14,545 bases of DNA from CAUUCX01 sp041844835. GTDB lineage: Bacteria; Bacillota; Clostridia; Peptostreptococcales; Anaerovoracaceae. Positions 1 to 6,065 of the stretch are shown piece by piece. The stretch spans positions 1 to 14,545 of the forward strand of contig JBGZBU010000022.1 of assembly GCA_041844835.1 (NCBI GenBank). The letters are read 5' to 3'. The position numbers and the translations under genes are program-made. Numbering within the stretch: position 1 is the stretch's first letter; each line of letters opens with the position of its first letter. The notes beneath the pieces were generated by a model. It was not told where the DNA came from and ran no database searches. It saw nothing but the letters and a program-made list of their open reading frames with translations.

Positions 1-2
1 CT

Positions 3-716
3 GCGGGAGCATCTGAAGTGTACATGCGCAATATCGGAACTGTCGATGCTCTGTCGTCACTGCTTCTGACTGTAATATTTTTTCTGTTCATGCGCAAATT
101 ATTTTCGGATAAAGGCGCGGATGCACTTACGCAGCTCGACCGAAAACAAAAAATATCGTATGGCCTTGTGATGGGTTTCGGAGTGGGCTCTTTAAGCACA
201 ATTTGGCTCTTTTTCACAGAGCATATTCTTACGGCGATACCGTATATCGAAAAACAAATCGATATATTCACTCATGCGTTTGATGATATTGAAGCCGGAC
301 CATATATTTGGACACTTTTATCCATTGCGATAATGGGCCCGATCGTTGAAGAATATCTGTTCCGCGGCCTCATTTTCAACTGCTTGGAAAAAATATGCGC
401 AGCGCCGTGGTTTCCCATCCTGCTGTCCGGCCTTATGTTCGGAATATGGCACGGAAATTTCATACAGAGTGTATACACCGCGATTATCGGGATGATTTTG
501 GGATTTGTATATTACATGACAAGAGATATAAGATTGACCATATTTATGCACATCATAAATAATGCCGCCTCAGCGCTACCGCCGCCGATTGATACGGAGC
601 CGGGGCACATGGCGGTAACGATTTTGTCATTTGCAATGCTTATTCCTACCGTTTATTTGCTTTACAAATTGCGTAAAAACAGCAGCAATACTCTCTTGAC
701 GCGGATTGAATCTTAA
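3..716 (+). CDS. CPBP family intramembrane protease (CAAX-protease/bacteriocin-processing type), probably 5'-truncated by the window edge
   Basis: This is a polytopic membrane protein with all three signatures of the CPBP (Abi/CAAX prenyl protease-like) family. Numbering from the GTG at 18, these are the EExxxR motif (Glu111, Glu112, Arg116 in the segment VEEYLFRG), the FxxxH motif (Phe141 to His145) and the HxxxN motif (His178 to Asn182). These residues form the intramembrane active site in known members. Hydrophobic segments lie near residues 10-27, 49-68, 97-115, 130-145, 150-167 and 198-216. The frame stays open from the GTG at 18 back to base 3, so the true start probably lies outside the window. 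However, a GGGAG at 5-9 sits 8 nt before that GTG, so a GTG start is possible. Family members process peptides or act in bacteriocin immunity and stress; no substrate can be inferred here. The two-component genes downstream are separated by 60 nt with their own candidate promoter, so linkage is weak. Confidence 0.85.
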   Translation, partial: AGASEVYMRNIGTVDALSSLLLTVIFFLFMRKLFSDKGADALTQLDRKQKISYGLVMGFGVGSLSTIWLFFTEHILTAIPYIEKQIDIFTHAFDDIEAGPYIWTLLSIAIMGPIVEEYLFRGLIFNCLEKICAAPWFPILLSGLMFGIWHGNFIQSVYTAIIGMILGFVYYMTRDIRLTIFMHIINNAASALPPPIDTEPGHMAVTILSFAMLIPTVYLLYKLRKNSSNTLLTRIES

Positions 717-726
717 ACCCGATTCA

Positions 727-756
727 TTGCATAATTACCGCTGTTTGAGATATAAT
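727..756 (+). promoter_or_regulatory. Candidate promoter of the two-component operon
   Basis: A perfect TATAAT lies at 751-756, preceded after 18 nt by a weak -35 box TTGCAT (727-732). The predicted start, near 763, would fall directly at the ribosome binding site GAGGTGA (764-770), giving a very short leader. A weak 6-bp dyad (TGAATC 707-712 with GATTCA 721-726) adjoins the -35 and could be a regulator site. Only the -10 match is strong. Confidence 0.4.
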
Positions 757-776
757 TACAATTGAGGTGAAAACTG

Positions 777-1448
777 ATGAAAATATTGGTAGTGGAAGAT
801 GAAAAAGATTTGCTGGAAAGCATTGCAGACGGTCTCAGATTATCAGGCTATATAGTTGATACAGCTATGGACGGCGAGACTGCCGAAGACATGTGCTATG
901 TCGAGGAGTATGATCTGATATTGCTTGATGTGAACCTGCCGAAAAAAGACGGATTTCAGGTTCTTGAAGAGATTCGCCAATATAATAAGAATGTTAACAT
1001 AATTATGCTGACAGCCCGCTCGGAGATTCCGGATCGGGTGAAGGGGCTGGATCTCGGCGCAAGTGATTACCTCATAAAACCGTTTCACTTCGCGGAGCTG
1101 GAGGCAAGAATTCGTTCACTTCTGCGGCGAAAATCCATTCATAAGGATACACTGATAGTTTGTCGCGACCTGGTATATGACACGCGCAGCAGGACGGCAT
1201 CCGTACATGGAAATGAAATCAAGCTTACAGCAAAAGAAACGGGCATACTTGAATATTTGCTGTTAAATGCCGGGCGCCATGTTTCACAAGGGGAGCTGCA
1301 AGAACACATATGGGAAAGCGATTGCAATGATTTCAGCAACTCCGTAAGAGTGCACATGTCCGCGCTCCGACGAAAAATAAAGGAACATACAGGTGAAAGT
1401 ATAATTGCCAATGTTATCGGAAAGGGGTACATCATAAGTGAAGAGTAA
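777..1448 (+). CDS. OmpR/PhoB-type two-component response regulator
   Basis: The protein is a 223-aa transcription factor with an N-terminal receiver domain (about 1-115) and a C-terminal winged-helix DNA-binding domain (about 125-222). The receiver has the acidic pair Glu7/Asp8, phosphoacceptor Asp51 (segment ILLDVNLP), Thr79 and Lys101 (followed by Pro), all at the expected spacing. The effector half ends with SVRVHMSALRRKI followed by GKGYII, the recognition helix and wing of the OmpR family. The length is typical. The ATG has a good ribosome binding site (GAGGTGA, 6 nt upstream). The kinase gene begins inside its last codons, so the two are translationally coupled and are a cognate pair. 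Likely targets, by position, are its own operon and the redox genes beginning at 2690; the signal is unknown. Confidence 0.95.
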   Translation: MKILVVEDEKDLLESIADGLRLSGYIVDTAMDGETAEDMCYVEEYDLILLDVNLPKKDGFQVLEEIRQYNKNVNIIMLTARSEIPDRVKGLDLGASDYLIKPFHFAELEARIRSLLRRKSIHKDTLIVCRDLVYDTRSRTASVHGNEIKLTAKETGILEYLLLNAGRHVSQGELQEHIWESDCNDFSNSVRVHMSALRRKIKEHTGESIIANVIGKGYIISEE

Positions 1449-2598
1449 AAGGATTTATCCTGTTCACAAATCTATTATTTTCAAACTGATCATTTCCATC
1501 ATCTTGCTTTTTATTGCGATGACGCTGGTTTCAAATTTTGCGGTGGCAAGACATCAGGAAAAATTAATCAATAACTTGTACGAGCAATTGGGAGACTCTT
1601 TGCCCACAGACAAAATAAACGATGAGGTCTTGTTGATTTTGGATGATAAACAGCTTAAATTAAGCTCGGTGCCCACGGTCGCCGAGCTTAATGCGGACTT
1701 TATGATTTATTCCATATGCGTCGTTACAATCACGATACTGTTGGGGACTTTGATTTTTTTCTTCATAATCCTGCATCTCATGCGTCCCCTCAAAACCCTG
1801 ACCGAGAAAGTCTCGCAAATAGATATGGATACGCTCGATATAATAAAAAATCAGTCGCTTCTGACAAACAGCAGTTATGAACTTGAGCAACTTTCCAGAA
1901 ATTTTGATATCGCCTTCAAAAAAATATACGAAAACTATGAAAATCAAAAACAATTCAGCAACAACGTCGCTCACGAGCTGCGCACTCCTATAGCCGTTTT
2001 GCGCACAAAAGTCGATGTGTATAAGAAAGAACATCAAAATCTGAATGAATACACCGATGCCTTTATAGAAACCATGGACTCCAATCTGATACGGCTGTCG
2101 AATCTGGTGGAGGGCATGCTGTTGCTCAGCAGGAATTCACTCGGAGATGTCACATCCGTCGATCTCAACGAATTGATTGAAGAAATACTGCTGGATCTGG
2201 AAGATTCCGCCGCGGAAAAGGATGTAAGCTTGTCAATATCCGGTGATGACATAAAACTGACAACGGATGACATACTTATTGAACGCGCGTTATTCAATCT
2301 GATTGATAATGCAATAAAATACAATGTACGCGGCGGACATGTCGCTGTTCACCTTTCGGATTCCAAAAACGATGTGGAAATCAAAATATCGGATACGGGA
2401 ATCGGCATTTCCGATGATGACAAACCACATGTATTCGATCTCCTTTATCGTACCGATGTTTCGAGAAACAGGCAGACCGGAGGATACGGCATCGGATTGG
2501 CACTTGTTAAAAACATTCTTACAAAGCTCGGCGCCACCATCAGCATTTCCGATAACGCGCCGCAGGGGAGCATATTTACGATAATGATTCAAAAATAA
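1438..2598 (+). CDS. Membrane sensor histidine kinase (HAMP-HisKA-HATPase), partner of the upstream regulator
   Basis: This 386-aa kinase has a first membrane helix near residues 16-37, a short extracytoplasmic sensor loop (about 38-88), a second helix near 89-113 and a HAMP-like linker (about 114-165). A HisKA dimerisation domain follows, with phospho-accepting His179 in the segment AHELRTP. The ATPase domain carries an N box (about 282-296, Asn291), a G1 box DTGIGI (319-324) and a G2 box GGYGIGLALV (348-357). The GTG start at 1438 overlaps the regulator by 11 nt and has GGAAAGGGG upstream within that gene. The roughly 50-residue sensor loop has no cysteine and no recognisable ligand domain, so the stimulus cannot be named. 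The redox genes downstream suggest an envelope redox or thiol-stress signal, which is inference. Confidence 0.95.
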   Translation: MKSKRIYPVHKSIIFKLIISIILLFIAMTLVSNFAVARHQEKLINNLYEQLGDSLPTDKINDEVLLILDDKQLKLSSVPTVAELNADFMIYSICVVTITILLGTLIFFFIILHLMRPLKTLTEKVSQIDMDTLDIIKNQSLLTNSSYELEQLSRNFDIAFKKIYENYENQKQFSNNVAHELRTPIAVLRTKVDVYKKEHQNLNEYTDAFIETMDSNLIRLSNLVEGMLLLSRNSLGDVTSVDLNELIEEILLDLEDSAAEKDVSLSISGDDIKLTTDDILIERALFNLIDNAIKYNVRGGHVAVHLSDSKNDVEIKISDTGIGISDDDKPHVFDLLYRTDVSRNRQTGGYGIGLALVKNILTKLGATISISDNAPQGSIFTIMIQK

Positions 2599-2623
2599 TT
2601 GAAAAATAATTGAAAAATAATTT
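2591..2623 (+). repeat. Three tandem 11-bp units spanning the kinase stop codon
   Basis: Units AAAAATAATTG (2591-2601), AAAAATAATTG (2602-2612) and AAAAATAATTT (2613-2623) lie head to tail. The stop codon TAA (2596-2598) is within the first unit, so changes in unit number would leave the protein unaltered but would alter the distance to the dyad downstream. Confidence 0.85.
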
Positions 2624-2626
2624 TTC

Positions 2627-2656
2627 TTAACAGAATCTTTATCTCGCTTCTGTTAA
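2627..2656 (+). promoter_or_regulatory. Perfect 9-bp dyad, candidate operator/promoter of the redox operon
   Basis: TTAACAGAA (2627-2635) and TTCTGTTAA (2648-2656) are exact reverse complements separated by 12 nt, so the half-site centres are 21 bp (two helical turns) apart on the same DNA face. A possible -10 TAATAT (2654-2659) overlaps the right arm and would place a start near 2666, leaving a short leader ahead of the ribosome binding site at 2678-2684. No good -35 is at 16-18 nt spacing, as expected for a regulator-dependent promoter. The U-tract precedes rather than follows the stem, so it is not an intrinsic terminator. The adjacent response regulator is the obvious candidate binder, although OmpR-type proteins more often use direct repeats. 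Confidence 0.5.
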
Positions 2657-2689
2657 TATGTGCATGTAATGAGGATTAGGGAGGATTAT

Positions 2690-2869
2690 ATGAAAGCGGA
2701 AAATATAAAAGCGCGCAGAAAATTCACCTCAAAAGAACTGAATTTCTTGCGTATTACCGCGCTTGCGGCGGCGGTGGCGTTCATATCTTATGGGGCTTAT
2801 CGGGGGGAAGTTGGAACGGTTTTTTCAAAAGCGGTAAAAATATGTTTGGAGTGTATTGGAATTGGTTAA
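2690..2869 (+). CDS. CD1871A-type CXXC motif-containing membrane micro-protein (59 aa)
   Basis: This tiny protein has a basic N-terminus, one membrane helix near residues 20-36, and a conserved-looking tail containing RGEV (38-41) and ending in ICLECIGIG, with the CXXC pair Cys52/Cys55. I recognise this layout as the CD1871A family of CXXC proteins of Clostridia, which have no established biochemical role. The ATG at 2690 is preferred over in-frame GTG (2660) and ATG (2669) because AGGGAGG (2678-2684) lies 5 nt upstream of it. The next gene starts within its last 14 nt, giving tight coupling to the 4Fe-4S membrane protein. A role as a thiol redox partner within that complex is inference. Confidence 0.85.
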   Translation: MKAENIKARRKFTSKELNFLRITALAAAVAFISYGAYRGEVGTVFSKAVKICLECIGIG

Positions 2870-3755
2870 GAATAAAACACATAAGATTAAACGAGGATAT
2901 ATACAAGCCCTAAGCACATTGCTCACTAATCCTCATCTGGGGAATTTTGCGAAAGGCACTATATACACGGGAAGCGGAAAGAATGTCTGTACTCCGGGGT
3001 TGAATTGTTATTCATGTCCCGGGGCGACGGGGGCATGTCCCATCGGTGCGTTTCAAGCCGTGGTCGGCGCCTCAAAATTCAATTTTTCGTATTATATAAC
3101 CGGAATATTGATATTCTTGGGGGTAATGACAGGGCGTCTGATCTGCGGTTTTTTCTGCCCGTTCGGCTGGTTTCAGGATCTGCTGCACAAAATACCGACA
3201 AAAAAGTTCAGCACGGAAAAATTGCGATATCTTCGCTATATGAAGTACGTAATCATGGTACTGGTAGTGTGGCTTATGGGGATAATTCTCACGAACAAAA
3301 TGGGACTTACCTCACCGTATTTTTGCAAATACATATGTCCTCAAGGAATCTTGGAGGGAGCAATTCCGCTCTCAATTGCAAACAGTGCCATACGGGCGAC
3401 CCTGGGCAAGCTTTTCACATGGAAATTTATAATATTGATATCAGTCACAATATTGTCAATTTTCTTTTATCGTCCGTTCTGCAAATGGATCTGCCCGCTG
3501 GGGGCATTCTACTCACTCTTCAACGGGATATCATTTTACAGATACTCCGTGGACCGCGACAAATGCATATCATGCGGCAAATGCAAAAGAGTTTGCAAAA
3601 TGGACGTTTACATGGCACAAACGAACAACTCGCCGGAATGCATCCGTTGCGGGGAATGCCTGAAGGCATGTCCTACGGAAGCGATAAGCACATCATTGTC
3701 GCATATTCTGTCTTCTGATAAACAGTTGCTGACGGACGAAACGAAAACGGGCTAA
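2856..3755 (+). CDS. Polytopic 4Fe-4S membrane protein, NapH/FixG-N-terminal type
   Basis: This 299-aa protein resembles the NapH/YccM/RdxA class that passes electrons through or across the membrane. Membrane segments lie near 78-96, 130-147 and 188-206, with possibly more. Pairs of cysteines next to them follow the C-x3-CP-x-G pattern of the family: Cys97/Cys101, Cys157/Cys161 and Cys209/Cys213. An N-terminal cluster of Cys45, 51, 54 and 61 precedes them. The C-terminal domain is a classic two-cluster ferredoxin (Cys237, 240, 243, 247 and Cys262, 265, 268, 272). The start is TTG at 2856, with TTG at 2862 as an alternative: GGAG at 2848-2851 is 4 or 10 nt away. Position between a CXXC micro-protein and a TlpA-like lipoprotein suggests that it delivers low-potential electrons to extracytoplasmic thiols, which is inference from context. 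Confidence 0.9.
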   Translation: MELVKNKTHKIKRGYIQALSTLLTNPHLGNFAKGTIYTGSGKNVCTPGLNCYSCPGATGACPIGAFQAVVGASKFNFSYYITGILIFLGVMTGRLICGFFCPFGWFQDLLHKIPTKKFSTEKLRYLRYMKYVIMVLVVWLMGIILTNKMGLTSPYFCKYICPQGILEGAIPLSIANSAIRATLGKLFTWKFIILISVTILSIFFYRPFCKWICPLGAFYSLFNGISFYRYSVDRDKCISCGKCKRVCKMDVYMAQTNNSPECIRCGECLKACPTEAISTSLSHILSSDKQLLTDETKTG

Positions 3756-3791
3756 AGCTAAAACCGATTAAATCAAAAGGAGGAATTGAAA

Positions 3792-4367
3792 ATGAAAGGA
3801 ATTATGAAGAAATTATCAGCGGTATTTGCAGTTGTAATGCTGATGGGAGCGCTAGCCGCCTGCGGTCAGAATTCAACACCGGCAGATTCAAAAGATACTA
3901 AGGGAGAGATGTTCCCGAAGTTTACGGCACAGGATCTTAACGGGAATGATGTATCACAGGAAATATTTAAAGATCACCCCGCTACGGTGATAAATATCTG
4001 GGCTACATATTGCTCCCCATGTGTGGGCGAGATGCCGACTTTGGAGGAAATGTCAAAGGATTTGGCAAAGAAAGATGTTGCATTCATCGGAATTTGCTCG
4101 GATGCAAGCAGCAGCCCGCAAACACTTGCGGAGGCGAAAAAAATCGCAAAAGATACGGGCGTCACATTCACAAATCTTGCCATGAACAGTTCCAAACCTG
4201 TCGACGATTTCCTGAGCAGCGTTGTAGCGGTTCCGACAACTATCATTGTTGACAGAAACGGCAACATAGTAGGTGACAGAATCTTTGGAGCGTTTAATTC
4301 ACAAAAAGCGATAGACAATTTAAACAAGCGTGTAGACGAAGTGATCGCAAAAGACAGTGAAAAATAA
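3792..4367 (+). CDS. TlpA-like thioredoxin-fold lipoprotein
   Basis: This is a 191-aa secreted, lipid-anchored redox protein. Residues 1-24 form a lipoprotein signal peptide with lipobox LAAC, the lipidated residue being Cys24. The mature part is a TlpA/ResA/AhpC-TSA-like thioredoxin fold with the active-site motif WATYCSPC (Cys74, Cys77) and the cis-proline Pro148 in VAVPTT. In the family these proteins reduce disulfides or peroxides and methionine sulfoxide partners outside the cytoplasmic membrane, fed by CcdA/DsbD-type transporters. The ATG at 3792 is chosen because AAAGGAGGA (3777-3784) lies 7 nt upstream; the TTG at 3786 is too close. The gene follows the 4Fe-4S protein by 36 nt and is the last gene before a strong terminator. 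No MsrA/B or CcdA gene is in the window. Confidence 0.92.
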   Translation: MKGIMKKLSAVFAVVMLMGALAACGQNSTPADSKDTKGEMFPKFTAQDLNGNDVSQEIFKDHPATVINIWATYCSPCVGEMPTLEEMSKDLAKKDVAFIGICSDASSSPQTLAEAKKIAKDTGVTFTNLAMNSSKPVDDFLSSVVAVPTTIIVDRNGNIVGDRIFGAFNSQKAIDNLNKRVDEVIAKDSEK

Positions 4368-4422
4368 ATAAATGACAAGCAATAAAATGAGAAATAAAGT
4401 GTAGTATATAGTTCTGCCATGA

Positions 4423-4458
4423 AAGAAAAGCGTCATATTTAGATATGACGCTTTTCTT
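4423..4458 (+). terminator. Strong intrinsic terminator of the redox operon, able to work in both directions
   Basis: A perfect 16-bp stem (4423-4438 with 4443-4458) around loop TTAG, with arms ending in AGCGTCATAT and ATATGACGCT, is flanked by A-rich sequence on the left and T-rich sequence on the right. It lies 56 nt after the TlpA-like gene and could also stop read-through from the minus-strand operon. Confidence 0.9.
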
Positions 4459-4533
4459 ATTTTACGTTTATCCTGCACACACTAGATAAAAAAATTATCC
4501 CACGGCGGGCGCGGGTTTCCCTGATACAACAAG

Positions 4534-4560
4534 CGGGGGACTGACATAATCAGTCCCCCG
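4534..4560 (-). terminator. GC-rich terminator hairpin for the minus-strand operon
   Basis: CGGGGGACTGA (4534-4544) and TCAGTCCCCCG (4550-4560) form an 11-bp perfect stem with loop CATAA. Four further pairs (4528-4531 with 4561-4564) form if two bases bulge. It lies about 70 nt past the MFS stop codon. The minus-strand tail is only moderately T-rich, so efficiency is uncertain. Confidence 0.7.
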
Positions 4561-4580
4561 TGTTAAAGGATAGTTATTAT

Positions 4581-4603
4581 AAGAGGGCTAAAAGCCTGCT
4601 CTT
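4581..4603 (-). terminator. Secondary hairpin just past the MFS gene
   Basis: AAGAG and GGCT (4581-4589) pair with AGCC (4593-4596) and CTCTT (4599-4603) across loop AAA, with a two-base bulge. It lies 24 nt beyond the MFS stop and is followed on the minus strand by an AT-rich but not T-run tail. It could be a weak terminator or a 3'-end stabiliser. The 260-nt convergent gap (4368-4627) holds this and the two hairpins above and no other coding or RNA gene that I can see. Confidence 0.4.
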
Positions 4604-4627
4604 GCAAAATAATAGTATTCCCCCGGA

Positions 4628-5905
4628 TTATTCAGCCTCATTTTCAGCAGCCAATCTGCGCTGGTTATTCTTCTTGATTTTAAGAATTCCGAGAGCCGCG
4701 ATTATACCGAGTATCAAGATGATCGTCTGATATATGAACATGAATGCATACGCCTTTCCGCCAGGGAAATGATCCAGCCAGTATCCGAACAGCGTAAACT
4801 GGAAGAGATCAGGCGAGAATCCCACTGCCGCTGCAAGACCGATCGTGGAAGCTGTGTATTGACGAGGCACACCTGTCTCGGTGATAGTCGCATAGTAAGA
4901 TCCTCTTGCCACATATACTGCACCGGAGAGCACTATCGTGAGGATAATCAGGAATGTTGCCGATATTCCCTTATCAGCTACCAAAAGATAAACAAGCCCT
5001 GCAATACCTATCACGTACACTCCGATCAATACCTTTGCAGGTGATTTTACTTTGTCGGTCAAAATTCCGCCGATAGGCGCACCTATCAGAGTCATGCCGT
5101 GTTGTCTCAGAATTGCCACCCATCCTGTAAATACTACGGTTACGCCTAGTACCTCCGTGAAATACGGCGTGAAATACGACATAGTAGTAAGGAATGAATA
5201 TACCGAGAAAATTGTAACTGCTATGCAAAGCGTCGCAGGTGTAAGGATGTATTTAAGATCCTTTCCGATGCTTGATTTTTCTTCGTCATTATTATTTGAA
5301 ATAAGCTGATCCTTTTTAGGATTGTCCAGAACGAAAGCAACGATTGCAGTTAGAATGAATGAGCATACGGCAATCGAAATAATAGCAGCTTTCATACCCG
5401 CAATACCTTCCATGAACTTAACGAAGAAGAACATCATTATTACATTGAATATAATGTTCCAAAGACCGATACTTGTTTCGTTAAATCCGAAGATTTTACC
5501 CTGATTTTCATCCGTTGTAAGGTTTCTTACGATTTTAATGTGAGTAGGGTAGTTCATAAACAAGCTTGCTATCGCAAAGCCTATCCACATCAATATCGCA
5601 AAACCGTAAGATGGGTTCAATACAAATAGTAATGAGAAGAGTCCGTTTAGGAAAACTGACAATACGTAAATTATTTTGTAGTTAAATCTGTCAGCAAACC
5701 ATCCGCCTACAGGACAGCCCAGCACATTTCCGATGCCGTAGATTGTTATAAGCATACCCATCTGCATGTTTGAACAGCCCAGAAAATCATGAAACGGATC
5801 ATACCATATATACTGTACAAACGGTACAATATACACGATTGACCAACATGCTCCGAGTACAATAAGCGTAATCGGAAGCTTTAAAGGATTTTCTTTTTTA
5901 ATCAT
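4628..5905 (-). CDS. Major facilitator superfamily transporter (12 TM)
   Basis: This 425-aa protein has about twelve hydrophobic helices split by a charged cytoplasmic loop near residues 195-215. Motif A (G-x3-D-R-x-x) appears after helix 2 as GGWFADRFNYK (67-77) and in degenerate form in the second half (GGILTDKV). The ATG has AGGAGG 5 nt upstream (5911-5916). Length and topology are ordinary for the family. It lies downstream of ptb on the same strand, 160 nt away, with dyad symmetry in between, so it may be the last gene of the amino-acid fermentation operon or have its own control. By context it could export the carboxylic acid product or import/exchange the amino or oxo acid. The sequence does not identify the substrate. 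Confidence 0.9.
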   Translation of the reverse strand: MIKKENPLKLPITLIVLGACWSIVYIVPFVQYIWYDPFHDFLGCSNMQMGMLITIYGIGNVLGCPVGGWFADRFNYKIIYVLSVFLNGLFSLLFVLNPSYGFAILMWIGFAIASLFMNYPTHIKIVRNLTTDENQGKIFGFNETSIGLWNIIFNVIMMFFFVKFMEGIAGMKAAIISIAVCSFILTAIVAFVLDNPKKDQLISNNNDEEKSSIGKDLKYILTPATLCIAVTIFSVYSFLTTMSYFTPYFTEVLGVTVVFTGWVAILRQHGMTLIGAPIGGILTDKVKSPAKVLIGVYVIGIAGLVYLLVADKGISATFLIILTIVLSGAVYVARGSYYATITETGVPRQYTASTIGLAAAVGFSPDLFQFTLFGYWLDHFPGGKAYAFMFIYQTIILILGIIAALGILKIKKNNQRRLAAENEAE

Positions 5906-5952
5906 TTCATCCTCCTAAAAAAATAAAATAAGTAATAAAAAATAAATTTTAC

Positions 5953-5970
5953 AACCAATGTGCATTGGTT
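5953..5970. promoter_or_regulatory. 18-bp dyad in the ptb-MFS gap, operator or weak terminator
   Basis: AACCAATG (5953-5960) and CATTGGTT (5963-5970) are exact reverse complements with a 2-bp centre. It is 48 nt upstream of the MFS start. On the minus strand it is followed by a T-rich stretch (GTAAAATTTATTTTTT), so a 7-bp stem with a four-base loop could also act as a weak terminator for the operon ending with ptb. I found no convincing -35/-10 pair for the MFS gene here. Confidence 0.5.
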
Positions 5971-5979
5971 TTATTAACC

Positions 5980-6050
5980 CGGCATCTGCAAAGAGGAAAA
6001 TCGCAAAAGAAAAAACAAAAGCAAAATCCAAATTCCGCAAGCAGACGCCG
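5980..6050 (-). other. Long-loop stem after ptb
   Basis: CGGCATCTGC (5980-5989) and GCAGACGCCG (6041-6050) can form a 10-bp stem (one G-T wobble in one strand) closing a 51-nt loop that is T-rich in the minus-strand transcript. It starts 16 nt past the ptb stop. No T-run follows directly, so it is not a standard terminator. It might be a 3' structure that protects the upstream message. Confidence 0.35.
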
Positions 6051-6065
6051 ATATTAATCTTGGTT

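Noticed and set aside
3005..3718. 237-aa open frame on the plus strand in another frame within the 4Fe-4S membrane protein gene
   Set aside because: The overlapping frame holds all the cysteine clusters and membrane helices of a known family; the alternative translation has no family features.
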